Positions 1 to 8,403 of a DNA stretch of 64,000 bases are shown piece by piece; the first letter of the stretch is position 1, and the number at the start of each line of letters is the position of its first letter. The notes beneath the pieces were generated by a model that saw only the letters and a program-made list of their open reading frames with translations, had not been told where the DNA came from and did not search any database. The stretch is from contig JAIKZI010000066.1 in NCBI GenBank assembly GCA_024682375.1, positions 102,624 through 166,623 of the forward strand, read 5' to 3'. The DNA is from Lachnospiraceae bacterium. GTDB lineage: Bacteria > Bacillota > Clostridia > Lachnospirales > Lachnospiraceae. Made by a program: the position numbers and the translations under genes.

Positions 1-305
1 ATGCAAAAGTACCTACTGTTTCAAACGGGCTTGAGATTGGCAAAAAAACACTTACATCTATCTACACCGATCCATATTCCTTCGGATATTCCGCAGGAAA
101 ACAGACATACCGTATCCTTATCAAAGGTGAAAAGCCTGAGAACATGGATATCGAATCTGTTTCATCATCAGTAAGCGTTAAATTGTATTCAAAAGATATA
201 GCAACTTCTCTAGGAAGAAGCTTCCCTAAGTCTTTCCACGAATACCAAAGCTATATAAAAGAAACAGAACCTGGTGCTACAACTAAGAAAATCACAGATG
301 AATAA
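1..305 (+). CDS. C-terminal part of an unknown protein (5' end outside window)
   Basis: An open frame enters from the left edge (codons start at position 3) and ends at the TAA at 303-305. The visible 100 residues read ...KVPTVSNGLEIGKKTLTS to ...ETEPGATTKKITDE. The stretch is rich in Ser, Thr, Lys and Tyr, has no membrane segment, and looks like a beta-rich extracellular or surface domain. It was too short for the ORF track. A strong hairpin terminator follows directly, which supports a real gene end. I do not recognise the family. It converges with proX. Confidence 0.6.
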   Translation, partial: AKVPTVSNGLEIGKKTLTSIYTDPYSFGYSAGKQTYRILIKGEKPENMDIESVSSSVSVKLYSKDIATSLGRSFPKSFHEYQSYIKETEPGATTKKITDE

Positions 306-346
306 AAAAAAAATCCAGCAAAGAAACTTCTTTGCTGGATTTTTTA
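303..346. terminator. Bidirectional terminator between the partial gene and proX
   Basis: Perfect inverted repeat AATCCAGCAAAGAA / TTCTTTGCTGGATT with a 2-nt loop. An A-run lies to the left and a T-run to the right, so it can stop transcripts from both convergent genes. Confidence 0.85.
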
Positions 347-835
347 CATTTTTATTATATTAGCTTCATAACCTTCACTCTCAACGAACTTTAGCATATC
401 ATCTTTATGAATGAAAAAAGTCGCAGTATTAACATTCGGGAAAAAAGTAATAATCTCGTGTTCCTTCATCATATCTTCATCGATATAAATTGAAATCACA
501 TGATTCTTATCATTTAAGATTCCAAACAAAGAAACTCCGCCTGGAACTAAATCAATAGTCTCTTTCATAAAATCATAATCTGCAAAATGCAGATTCTTGA
601 TTCCAACTTTTTCCCCTAATTCTTTTAAATCAATTTCCTTATGTTCATCTAAAACAAACAGTGACGGATTCCTTTTCTTCTTTCCCACGAGGAAAAGTGT
701 CTTCGTTCTGCATCCCTCATGTCCTTCGATATATAAATCTGCCGTTTCAGTATCAAAAGTCTCAGGATGTTCAACAAATTTATACTCTATTCCAAGGCTT
801 TTTAGTTTCTCTTCAACCTGCGCTCTTCTATCCAT
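344..835 (-). CDS. proX: Free-standing prolyl-tRNA editing deacylase (ProX/PrdX, YbaK family)
   Basis: 163 aa, the usual size for a single-domain ProX/PrdX protein. Family members hydrolyse alanine mischarged on tRNA-Pro in the cytoplasm. Visible family features are the CRTKTLFLVGKKK strand carrying the conserved lysine, an ERHPET-like motif (EHPETFDT) near the N-terminus, and a GGVSLFGI loop equivalent to the PGSVSPFG signature. The start ATG follows an AAGGGGG ribosome site. It sits 12 nt after recD2 and ends at the bidirectional terminator, so it is the last gene of the flagellar-recD2 run. The ProRS in this window (57947-59386) is the short type without an inserted editing domain, so trans editing makes sense. 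Confidence 0.85.
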   Translation of the reverse strand: MDRRAQVEEKLKSLGIEYKFVEHPETFDTETADLYIEGHEGCRTKTLFLVGKKKRNPSLFVLDEHKEIDLKELGEKVGIKNLHFADYDFMKETIDLVPGGVSLFGILNDKNHVISIYIDEDMMKEHEIITFFPNVNTATFFIHKDDMLKFVESEGYEANIIKM

Positions 836-847
836 ACTGCCCCCTTA

Positions 848-3121
848 CTATTCTTCACGAAGTGACTTAAGTTTCTCATTCCTTTCAATGATTCTGTCCT
901 TAAGTCCAGAATGTCTAACCCTCGTATCTACATTCTGAATCATCTCATTGAAAGTCTCTTTACTACCTACGATTATGACACATTTCTTTGCTCTTGTAAC
1001 CGCTGTATAAAGCAAATTACGATTCAAAAGCATCTTCGGTCCTCCAATTAGAGGAATTATAACCGCCGGGTATTCTGAACCCTGAGATTTATGAATTGTA
1101 ATAGCATAAGCAAGTTCGAGTTCATCCAGATTAGTATAACTATAATCCACAAGCCTACCCTCATCAAACATAACCGTGAGAGTTCTAAGTTTCTCATGAA
1201 TTTCTGTAATTACACCTATATCTCCATTAAAGACACCGGTTCCAGAATCTATAGCGATTCCATACTTTCCACGAGTCACCCATTCAGCCTTGTAATTATT
1301 TTTAGTCTGCATAACCTTATCGCCGACTCTAAAAATTCTTCCATCGCTAAATTCGTGCTCATCCTTATCTTTTTGAGGAGGATTGAGCGCAAGCTGTAAA
1401 TCCTCATTCAGTCTTATAGTTCCTAGCATTCCCTTCTTCATAGGCGCCATAACCTGAATCTCAGAAGGCTCACACGAAACATACTTAGGAATATTTTCAG
1501 CAACTAATTTCCACACAGTCGCCATAACATGTATAGCATCCGGTCTTTCTATAAGGAAAAAATCTTTGCTTTTATTCAAAACATCTATTATCTCGCCGTT
1601 ATTAATCCTATGTGCATTTAATACAATGTCACTTTCTTCAGCCTGTCTAAATACCTTTTCAAGTTTTACAACAGAAAAACAACCAGAGTTTATCACATCC
1701 TTTAAAACATTTCCCGGTCCTACAGATGGCAGCTGATTTACATCTCCAACAAGAATCAATCTTGCACCAGTGGGCATAGCCACTAGAAGAGATCTAAATA
1801 CACTTATATCTACCATAGACATCTCATCCACGATTACCACATCTGCCTCTAAAGGATTGTCCCTATTTCTATCGAAAATGCCTTCACTGGTTCTGACATC
1901 TTCCTCATCATCAGAAGTTGTTAATCCATGCACTTCCAGAAGTCTATGAATTGTCCTTGCTTCAAATCCGGTTGCCTCTGACATTCTTTTAGCTGCTCTT
2001 CCTGTAGGGGCTGCCAAAACGACCTCTAGGCCTTCAGATTCAAAATACTTAATAAGGCCCTTTATGGTAGTTGTCTTTCCTGTACCGGGTCCACCTGTAA
2101 GTACGAATACTCCATGAGTCGATGCTTCATAGATTGCACCCTTCTGAGTATCATCCAAATCTATTCCAAGGCTGTCCAAATTTTTGGACACGTCTTCTCT
2201 AGACTCATTATTATTAGCACCAGCTAAAACGGCATCTATATCGAGAAGCATTCCCGCGCATTCCGTCTCAGTTTTATAGTAATAATTAAGATATACCTCT
2301 TTCTCATCAATAATTCTAATCTTTCTTTCAAACAAAAGATTAGACATCATTGTTTCAAATACCTCTTCTTCCATATCCATATTCAAAAGATATTTTGTCT
2401 CTCGATACAAATCATCCTTCAACATATAGGTATTTCCATTTCCAGAAGCCAATGTAAGAGTATATATAATTCCACTTCTAATTCTGAATTCTGAATCGAC
2501 TGAGATTCCAACCTTAAATGCGATTTCATCTGCCGTCTTAAATCCAATACCTCTAACCTCATCAGCTAATCTATAAGGATTCTGACGAAGTACATCATAA
2601 ACTTCATTATGATAATGGTTAAAAATCTTCACGGCAAGATTTCCATTAATGCCATATTTAGCAAGAAAAATCATCGCATCTCTAAGATCCTTTTTTCCAA
2701 TAGTCTGCTCAGCGATGTCCCTTGCCTTCGCATCAGAAATACCTTTTATCTCTGATAGGCGTTCCGGTTCCTCTTCAAGAATTCTTCTGGTATCATCTCC
2801 AAATTTATTAACTATTCTATGTGCAAGTGACTTTCCAATCCCCTTTATAGCTCCACTTCCAAGATAACGCTCCATCGAAAGAGCATCTGATGGAATCGTA
2901 ACTTCAAAGGAGTCCGCCTTAAACTGTTCACCGTAATTTGGATGCTGAACCATCTTTCCCGTAAGGCGAAGATTTTCACCTACACTTACAGAAGGAAAGC
3001 TTCCAACAGAGACAACTAAATCGTCCTCTGTCGAAAGCTCCAGCACTGTATAGCCCGTTTCCGGACTTCTATATATTATATGTTCAACTATTCCTTCAAT
3101 CTGATTCTGTTCCATTGGCAT
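848..3121 (-). CDS. recD2: RecD2-type ATP-dependent DNA helicase
   Basis: 757 aa, typical of RecD2 (RecD/TraA family, not part of a RecBCD complex). These are 5'-3' helicases in recombination and replication repair. In order: an N-terminal OB-like region, helix-hairpin-helix repeats (YLGSGAIKGIGKSLAHRIV, LSEIKGISDAKARDIAEQ, EVRGIGFKTADEI), Walker A GGPGTGKTTTIKGL, Walker B VVIVDEMSMVD, the PTGRAAKRMSE segment, and a C-terminal UvrD-like motif AYAITIHKSQGSEYP. The start overlaps the flgJ-like stop by 26 nt; an alternative ATG lies two codons in. No RecB or RecC gene is nearby. Its place after flagellar rod genes looks like co-transcription, not shared function. Confidence 0.92.
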   Translation of the reverse strand: MPMEQNQIEGIVEHIIYRSPETGYTVLELSTEDDLVVSVGSFPSVSVGENLRLTGKMVQHPNYGEQFKADSFEVTIPSDALSMERYLGSGAIKGIGKSLAHRIVNKFGDDTRRILEEEPERLSEIKGISDAKARDIAEQTIGKKDLRDAMIFLAKYGINGNLAVKIFNHYHNEVYDVLRQNPYRLADEVRGIGFKTADEIAFKVGISVDSEFRIRSGIIYTLTLASGNGNTYMLKDDLYRETKYLLNMDMEEEVFETMMSNLLFERKIRIIDEKEVYLNYYYKTETECAGMLLDIDAVLAGANNNESREDVSKNLDSLGIDLDDTQKGAIYEASTHGVFVLTGGPGTGKTTTIKGLIKYFESEGLEVVLAAPTGRAAKRMSEATGFEARTIHRLLEVHGLTTSDDEEDVRTSEGIFDRNRDNPLEADVVIVDEMSMVDISVFRSLLVAMPTGARLILVGDVNQLPSVGPGNVLKDVINSGCFSVVKLEKVFRQAEESDIVLNAHRINNGEIIDVLNKSKDFFLIERPDAIHVMATVWKLVAENIPKYVSCEPSEIQVMAPMKKGMLGTIRLNEDLQLALNPPQKDKDEHEFSDGRIFRVGDKVMQTKNNYKAEWVTRGKYGIAIDSGTGVFNGDIGVITEIHEKLRTLTVMFDEGRLVDYSYTNLDELELAYAITIHKSQGSEYPAVIIPLIGGPKMLLNRNLLYTAVTRAKKCVIIVGSKETFNEMIQNVDTRVRHSGLKDRIIERNEKLKSLREE

Positions 3122-3482
3122 CGTCTTTTATTCCATAGGTCCTCTTCATCTGATTCACCATAGTTTCAGTGAATCGTCCTCCGACCTTATCAACTAAAGT
3201 AGATGCCATCTGCTGATACATACCATCCATATGAATATCTTTCATCATAGACATACTACTATTATCATCTTTGTCATCAGATAACATTTTAGCAGATTCT
3301 TCCATTTCCTTCAGCACCTGCTCAACAAAATATGATTCAAAAGATTTTACAGCCTCTGTAAGTTCTTCTTCAGTAGACTGATTTGAAAGTTTTGAAACCT
3401 TGTTTGTCAGGTTTGAATTTCTTGCATTAGAAACGCTCTGATTGTATAAATTAGAATTTGCGATATTAGAAATATTATCCAT
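3096..3482 (-). CDS. flgJ: Flagellar rod-binding protein (FlgJ N-terminal domain only)
   Basis: 128 aa. Residues about 40-120 match the rod-binding domain (AVKSFESYFVEQVLKEMEES, MKDIHMDGMYQQMASTLVDKVGG, MVNQMKRTYGI). There is no C-terminal muramidase, as is common in Firmicutes and alphaproteobacteria, so another hydrolase must open the wall for the rod. The start has an AAGGAG site. It follows flgG by 12 nt and overlaps recD2, so it is the third gene of the flhO-flgG-flgJ unit. Confidence 0.8.
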   Translation of the reverse strand: MDNISNIANSNLYNQSVSNARNSNLTNKVSKLSNQSTEEELTEAVKSFESYFVEQVLKEMEESAKMLSDDKDDNSSMSMMKDIHMDGMYQQMASTLVDKVGGRFTETMVNQMKRTYGIKDDANGTESD

Positions 3483-3494
3483 ATCCTAAACTCC

Positions 3495-4313
3495 TTATCT
3501 CTTCAGCTGGTTAGCTTCTTCAAGCATTGTATCTGAAGTTGTAATTGCTTTTGAGTTCATCTGATAAGCTCTCTGTGCAATAATCAAATTTACCATTTCA
3601 TCAGCTACATTTACATTTGAACCTTCCAAAAATCCTTGAGCAACTGTACTACGAATTACTCCTGGAGTATTTGCTTCATTCATAGGAAGTCCTGATACAT
3701 TATTTGCAGCCAACAGATTATTTCCGACTTTTTCAAGTCCGACAGGATTTGCAAACTGGAATATTCCAACAGACTGTCCAGTAAGTTCTACAACTCCTTC
3801 TGCATTTCTATATGCCAGTTCTCCATACTGTCCAAACACAACTGAATTAGTACCAGCTTCATTTGGAAGAGTAATAGGATTTCCCTGCTGATCTAAAACC
3901 TGATGTCCCATAGAATCTGTAAGCACTCTCTGTCCCTGTGCATCTATGGCCCAGTTAAAATCACCATTTCTTGTATAATAAGCAGTTCCGTCTTCACCTC
4001 GTACAGAGAAAAAACCATCTCCGTTTACCATAATAGCTGTTTTACTATCGCTCGCAAACTGAGCGCCCTGTGTATAGATAGAATTAACTGCTGCAATCTT
4101 TGCACCTAATCCAACCTGTGCAGTAGTTGGCTTCAATTCTCCATTTGCAGTTGTAGTTCTCTCCTGCAATGTCTGATATAAAAGTGATTTAAACTCAGAC
4201 TTCTGAGTCTTATATCCAATAGTATTTACATTAGCCAGGTTATTTGCAATTGTATCTACGTTTGTCTGCTGCGCCTTCATTCCGGCTGCACCAGTCCATA
4301 ATGCTCTCATCAT
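3495..4313 (-). CDS. flgG: Flagellar basal-body distal rod protein FlgG (FlhP-like)
   Basis: 272 aa, close to the 260-265 aa norm. The N-terminus MMRALWTGAAGMKAQQTNVD and the NNLANVNTIGYK signature are typical of FlgG. The C-terminal coiled segment NVNVADEMVNLIIAQRAYQM is the rod/hook family C-terminal motif. It forms the distal rod crossing the wall. GGAGG lies 8 nt upstream of the first ATG. It follows the flhO paralogue by 23 nt, and the pair corresponds to the mbl-flhO-flhP arrangement known from Bacillus subtilis. Confidence 0.93.
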   Translation of the reverse strand: MMRALWTGAAGMKAQQTNVDTIANNLANVNTIGYKTQKSEFKSLLYQTLQERTTTANGELKPTTAQVGLGAKIAAVNSIYTQGAQFASDSKTAIMVNGDGFFSVRGEDGTAYYTRNGDFNWAIDAQGQRVLTDSMGHQVLDQQGNPITLPNEAGTNSVVFGQYGELAYRNAEGVVELTGQSVGIFQFANPVGLEKVGNNLLAANNVSGLPMNEANTPGVIRSTVAQGFLEGSNVNVADEMVNLIIAQRAYQMNSKAITTSDTMLEEANQLKR

Positions 4314-4336
4314 ATCGGCTACCTCCGCTTTTAGAA

Positions 4337-5137
4337 TTATACTCTGCCTACATTATTAGCTGCCTGCTCTAATGTAGAATCCTCTGTCTGAATCATCTTC
4401 TGTCCTGTCTCATAAGCTCTCTGAATAGTAATCATGTTTACCATTTCATCGATAACATTAACGTTTGATGCTTCAAGCATTCCTTGCTCGAATTCAGCTT
4501 CAGACGGAATTATAGTAGCTCCTTCTACCGGAATATATAAATTATCTGATGTCTTTGATAAGAAATCATAGTTCTCAAAATCGACAACTCCAATATTTCC
4601 AATCACAACATTATCCTGATAAATATCTCCATTAGTACTAATTGTATAATCACGAAGAGGATTAACTCTTACATAATTTCCTGGATTATTTGCAGAATTC
4701 ATGGCTCCCGCTCTGTTTAAAACATAGTCGCCATCACTAGTTCTCAAATATCCATTTACATCCACTGTAAAAGCGCCATCTCTTGTATATCTAATTGCTG
4801 TTGTTCCATCATTGTTTGCGTGGGAAACTGCAAAGAAGCCCTTACCCGCAAGGGCTACATCAGACTGTACATCAGTGACCTCAAAGCTTCCCTGTGAATA
4901 ATCAGTATATGTTTCACCGACTTTATCACCAAGACGAACATCACCGACTCCCATATTAACCATGTATGTGCCAGTATCCTTGATCTTGATAGCGAGCATA
5001 TTTCTGAAAGCCTGATTAACAGTACCTTCTTTTTTATATCCGACTGTATCGGAGTTTGCCAAATTGTTTGATAAGACATCCAGTCTCCGCTGCTCTTCCA
5101 CCATCCCTGTGTAAGCGGTATACAGGCCTTTAACCAT
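4337..5137 (-). CDS. flhO: Flagellar hook/rod protein (FlgF/FlhO family)
   Basis: 266 aa. It starts MVKGLYTAYTGMVEEQRRLD, contains LSNNLANSDTVGYKKEG (family rod motif) and ends with NVNVIDEMVNMITIQRAYE. The MxKGLYTA start and QRR motif are closer to B. subtilis FlhO than to FlgG. It is expected in the proximal or distal rod outside the membrane. First gene of the flagellar unit, with a sigma-D-like promoter about 60 nt upstream. It lies downstream of mreB/mbl but is separated from it by a glycosyltransferase gene. Confidence 0.88.
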   Translation of the reverse strand: MVKGLYTAYTGMVEEQRRLDVLSNNLANSDTVGYKKEGTVNQAFRNMLAIKIKDTGTYMVNMGVGDVRLGDKVGETYTDYSQGSFEVTDVQSDVALAGKGFFAVSHANNDGTTAIRYTRDGAFTVDVNGYLRTSDGDYVLNRAGAMNSANNPGNYVRVNPLRDYTISTNGDIYQDNVVIGNIGVVDFENYDFLSKTSDNLYIPVEGATIIPSEAEFEQGMLEASNVNVIDEMVNMITIQRAYETGQKMIQTEDSTLEQAANNVGRV

Positions 5138-5197
5138 ACATTCCTCTTTTCTTTCGTGTAATAAAAAAGTACATGAAGATAATAGTCTCCATTTATT

Positions 5198-5224
5198 ATA
5201 TCGGAAAGATTTTAATTAAGTTTA
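5198..5224 (-). promoter_or_regulatory. Sigma-D (sigma-28) type flagellar promoter
   Basis: On the minus strand the sequence reads TAAA, 15 nt, TCCGATAT. The flagellar sigma consensus in B. subtilis is TAAA-N15-GCCGATAT, so 11 of 12 positions match at exact spacing. It lies between the glycosyltransferase stop and flhO, in the right direction to drive flhO-flgG-flgJ. Confidence 0.8.
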
Positions 5225-5249
5225 GGGGAAAAAATAAATTTTTAAATTT

Positions 5250-6260
5250 CTATTTCAGTAAACATTGGTTGTAATTATATACTTTATTTATCGCCCATGC
5301 CGTAAATGAATATGACACCACAAATCCAATAATCGTAATTTTTCTAGATTTTGGGATTGGGCTATTCATCAAAAGCCTAAAATTAGAGCGAAGTGATTTC
5401 AAAAGTTCCTTCTTCTCTTTTGAATACTTAACCTTATCTAATTTATAATTTGCTGACTGTGCGAGATTCACAAGCAGTCCAAAATCAGCACGAGCGCGAT
5501 TCATCTTTGCCTTTGCGACTATTTCTGATGAGCACTCTTTATTCTCTGCGATTTTCACCACCAAATCCCATGCTTTAAGCAAGTCAAAATTACGATCTCC
5601 AAACTTTGATTCTGTCGTACCAGCTTCATTCACGTAATAATCGTAGACCACCTTTGTACTGTAGACCACTTTTTCAGTATCTACTGCAATAGAAAATATA
5701 GTTGGAACATCTTCATCCGTCATTCCTTCAGGGAAAGGATTATTCAAAATCAAATCTCTCTTAAACAGTTTCGCCCAAGGATACTGCATATTTACCTGTG
5801 TATTTATCTTGAAGAACATATCGAGAAATTCATCTCTGGTTAGAACTTTTTCCTCAAAGGCAGTGTCAGACGCCACATCGTTCACATTCAAAGGTCTGCA
5901 ATACTCAGCTGTAACGAAATCTGCCTCATTCTTCTTTAGAAGATTATACAAATATTCTACACAATCACTCTCAATCCAGTCATCCGAATCCACAAACATG
6001 ATATACTCACCGTTCGTCTTTGGCGCAGCATAGTTTCTGGCAGAAGACTGCCCACCGTTATCCTTATGATACACTGTTACACGATTGTCTTTTTTCGCCC
6101 ATTCATCAGCCATCTTTCCTGACAAATCCGGAGAGCCGTCATCCACGAGCACAACTTCCAGATTACGATATGTCTGATTCAAAACAGACTCCAAACATCT
6201 ATCCAGATATTCTTCTACTTTATAAACCGGAATTATCACACTGATAAGCGGCTGTTCCAT
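5250..6260 (-). CDS. Family 2 glycosyltransferase
   Basis: 336 aa. The GT-A fold is clear: LISVIIPVYKVEEYLDRCLESVLNQTY at the N-terminus, VVLVDDGSPDLSG, NGGQSSARN, and the DXD-type metal site MFVDSDDW. The C-terminal third is basic, with a weak hydrophobic stretch (ITIIGFVVSYSFTAW) that may touch the membrane. Such enzymes transfer a sugar from a nucleotide donor to a wall polysaccharide or other acceptor; donor and acceptor cannot be read here. It lies between a terminator after mreB/mbl and the flhO promoter, so it probably has its own transcript. A role in modifying flagellar proteins is possible but unsupported. Confidence 0.85.
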   Translation of the reverse strand: MEQPLISVIIPVYKVEEYLDRCLESVLNQTYRNLEVVLVDDGSPDLSGKMADEWAKKDNRVTVYHKDNGGQSSARNYAAPKTNGEYIMFVDSDDWIESDCVEYLYNLLKKNEADFVTAEYCRPLNVNDVASDTAFEEKVLTRDEFLDMFFKINTQVNMQYPWAKLFKRDLILNNPFPEGMTDEDVPTIFSIAVDTEKVVYSTKVVYDYYVNEAGTTESKFGDRNFDLLKAWDLVVKIAENKECSSEIVAKAKMNRARADFGLLVNLAQSANYKLDKVKYSKEKKELLKSLRSNFRLLMNSPIPKSRKITIIGFVVSYSFTAWAINKVYNYNQCLLK

Positions 6261-6280
6261 AAATCGTACTCCTTTATATG

Positions 6281-6316
6281 AAAAATGCGATGGTCTATCT
6301 CATGAGACCATCGCAT
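6281..6316 (-). terminator. Terminator after mreB/mbl
   Basis: Inverted repeat ATGCGATGGTCT / AGACCATCGCAT followed on the minus strand by TTTTTC. It lies 24 nt past the mreB/mbl stop and upstream of the glycosyltransferase start. Confidence 0.75.
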
Positions 6317-6339
6317 AAAAAATTCAATCAAAATTAATA

Positions 6340-7335
6340 TTAAAAGTTTCCAAGATCTCCACCCAAAAACTCTACATACTTACCAGTTCCGATAGCAACA
6401 CAAGTCATAGCATCATCTGCTGTTGTAGTTGTAATACCAGTTCTCTCTTCCATGAGTTCTTCAAGACCTCTAAGAAGGGCGCCACCACCTGTAAGGATGA
6501 TTCCTCTTTCAGAAACATCAGCCGCAAGTTCTGGTGGAGTCTTTTCCAATACGCTGTGTACAGCTTCTACAATCTGAAGAGTTGTCTCACGAAGAGCTTC
6601 CTCTGTTTCTTCTGAAGAAACTTCAATTGTCTTAGGAAGACCTGTTACAAGGTTTCTACCTCTGACATCCATAGTCATAGGTTCTGGTAGTGGGTAACAT
6701 GTACCAACTTTTATCTTAATATCCTCAGCAGTTCTTTCACCGATTAGGATATTGTGTTTCTTTCTCATATAACGAACGATAGCTTCGTCGAAGTCATCAC
6801 CCGCAATCTTAATAGATGTGCTGACAACTGATCCGCCTAGAGAAATAACAGCGATATCCGCAGTACCACCACCAATATCTACGATCATATTTCCGTAAGG
6901 CTTTGAAATATCAATACCAGCACCGATAGCAGCTGCGATAGGTTCCTCAATAATAGCAACCTGTCTAGCTCCAGCTGAGTATGCTGCATCTTCTACCGCA
7001 CGTCTCTCAACTTCTGTAGCACCTGATGGAATACAAACACTAATCTTTGGCTTACGGTAGCTCTTTCTACCGAGAGCTTTCTGAACGAAGTATTTGATCA
7101 TCTTTTCTGTAACTGAATAGTCAGAAATAACACCCTGTCTAAGAGGACGAACAGCAACAATGTTACCTGGTGTTCTTCCGAGCATAAGACGGGCTTCTTC
7201 TCCAATTGCTTTAATTTTATTAGTATCACGATCAAAGGCTACTACTGAAGGTTCCTTCAATACTACGCCTTTTCCTTTAACATAAACCAAAATGCTGGCT
7301 GTACCTAAATCTATTCCAATATCTGTTGCAGGCAT
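6340..7335 (-). CDS. mbl: Rod-shape actin homologue MreB/Mbl
   Basis: 331 aa, standard length. Actin-fold motifs in order: phosphate-1 DIGIDLGTASILVYVKGKG, the RPLRQGVISDY segment, SVCIPSGATEVERRAVEDAA, IIEEPIAAAIGAG, phosphate-2 IVDIGGGTADIAVISLGG, and the adenosine motif LTGGGALLRGLEELM. It forms membrane-associated filaments that direct lateral wall synthesis. I call it mbl because its neighbours downstream are flhO and flgG, as in B. subtilis; on sequence alone mreB is equally possible. The start ATG has an AAAGGAG site. Confidence 0.9.
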   Translation of the reverse strand: MPATDIGIDLGTASILVYVKGKGVVLKEPSVVAFDRDTNKIKAIGEEARLMLGRTPGNIVAVRPLRQGVISDYSVTEKMIKYFVQKALGRKSYRKPKISVCIPSGATEVERRAVEDAAYSAGARQVAIIEEPIAAAIGAGIDISKPYGNMIVDIGGGTADIAVISLGGSVVSTSIKIAGDDFDEAIVRYMRKKHNILIGERTAEDIKIKVGTCYPLPEPMTMDVRGRNLVTGLPKTIEVSSEETEEALRETTLQIVEAVHSVLEKTPPELAADVSERGIILTGGGALLRGLEELMEERTGITTTTADDAMTCVAIGTGKYVEFLGGDLGNF

Positions 7336-7349
7336 TGTATCTCCTTTCA

Positions 7350-7411
7350 GCGTCTATAATTTCTTTAGACGCACCACATAGATATTATATCCATTTTGTC
7401 AATGTTTTCAA
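7350..7411 (-). promoter_or_regulatory. Promoter and leader hairpin of mreB/mbl
   Basis: Minus strand: TTGAAA (7406-7411), 16 nt, TATAAT (7384-7389), a good sigma-A promoter. The leader then holds a GCGTCTA / TAGACGC hairpin (7350-7372) right before the ribosome binding site. Confidence 0.65.
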
Positions 7412-7445
7412 TGGTTTTTAAATGATAACACAATTTTTTCAAAAA

Positions 7446-8273
7446 TTATTTTTCAAATAATTTAATTCTTAAAAGTCTCAAATTCATTAGGAAGGAAAAA
7501 ATAAATGCAAACTCTTTCTTCTCACCTTTCATAGAATACACTTTAGATCTAATCCATTTTGCATATCTTGAATTTGGATATCTTCCCAATACTTCACTTA
7601 ACTCTTCGTGTGATTTTATCATAATTTCTTTATTTAGTGAAAGATTTTCTCCTGTATACTTATGTATATACAGTGGATTCATGTTTACAAAGAAACGTCT
7701 TCTTCCTTCAAACATAAGAAGCCATAAAAGATAATCATCAGTACCATTGGCCTGCAAAATATTTTCTTTCCAAAATGCAGGAATTGCATCCCTTCTAATC
7801 AAACTCTGTCCAGGCGATATGATTCTACAGTCCAGAAAAATAAAGGCCATTGGAGATTTCGCATTCTTTCTCTCTAAATTGTTTCTGTAAAGAATACGTC
7901 TATTTCCATCAGAAAGTTCCATAACGCAATTTGATACAACCACATCCCTATCTGAAATATATTTTAGATTATCAAGGAAAAAATCTTCTGAGATTTCATC
8001 ATCCTGATCTAACATATGAATATATTTTGCCTCAGAGTTCATAATTCCCTTTACCCTAGAAGCCTGAATTCCCATATTCTTTTCATTATCGATAAGTCTT
8101 ACATTTATACTCGAGGCCGGAAGTGAAATCTTCTCCTTCGGATAATCATTTATAAATAATAGTTCAGCCTCATCAACAATATTTGCTTTTTTAAAAGCAG
8201 CTGAAATCATCTGTATTTTATTCTCAACAAATTTCTGACCACGGTAAAGCGGCACTATTACTGTAACTAGCAT
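7446..8273 (-). CDS. Family 2 glycosyltransferase (small)
   Basis: 275 aa. N-terminus MLVTVIVPLYRGQKFVENKI is a GT-A start, with LLFINDYPKE, NMGIQASRVKGI and HMLDQDDEI as the acidic metal-binding site. An HKYTGENLSL segment follows, and the C-terminus is basic and hydrophobic. Likely adds a sugar to a wall or capsule polymer; the substrate is not readable. Single gene: mreB/mbl lies downstream behind its own promoter, and the upstream side is the small RNA region, transcribed the other way. Confidence 0.8.
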   Translation of the reverse strand: MLVTVIVPLYRGQKFVENKIQMISAAFKKANIVDEAELLFINDYPKEKISLPASSINVRLIDNEKNMGIQASRVKGIMNSEAKYIHMLDQDDEISEDFFLDNLKYISDRDVVVSNCVMELSDGNRRILYRNNLERKNAKSPMAFIFLDCRIISPGQSLIRRDAIPAFWKENILQANGTDDYLLWLLMFEGRRRFFVNMNPLYIHKYTGENLSLNKEIMIKSHEELSEVLGRYPNSRYAKWIRSKVYSMKGEKKEFAFIFSFLMNLRLLRIKLFEK

Positions 8274-8370
8274 CTATTTCTTTCCTTCAAAATCAGATTT
8301 CTTTTAATAATTCATTTTAAAGTTCATACACAATTTTTAAATAAATCACATTTCCTTCACATTTTATAAG

Positions 8371-8397
8371 TATATTTAAAAGCGAACCAGCCGATAG
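8371..8397 (+). promoter_or_regulatory. Sigma-D-like promoter for the small RNA at 8404
   Basis: TATA, exactly 15 nt, GCCGATAG. This is 7 of 8 in the -10 and 3 of 4 in the -35 of the flagellar sigma consensus TAAA-N15-GCCGATAT. No sigma-A promoter with normal spacing was seen here. Confidence 0.5.
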
Positions 8398-8403
8398 GCA
8401 AAA

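Noticed and set aside
3096-3121. Frameshift between flgJ-like gene and recD2
   Set aside because: The 26-nt overlap is explained by alternative recD2 starts; both proteins are complete.
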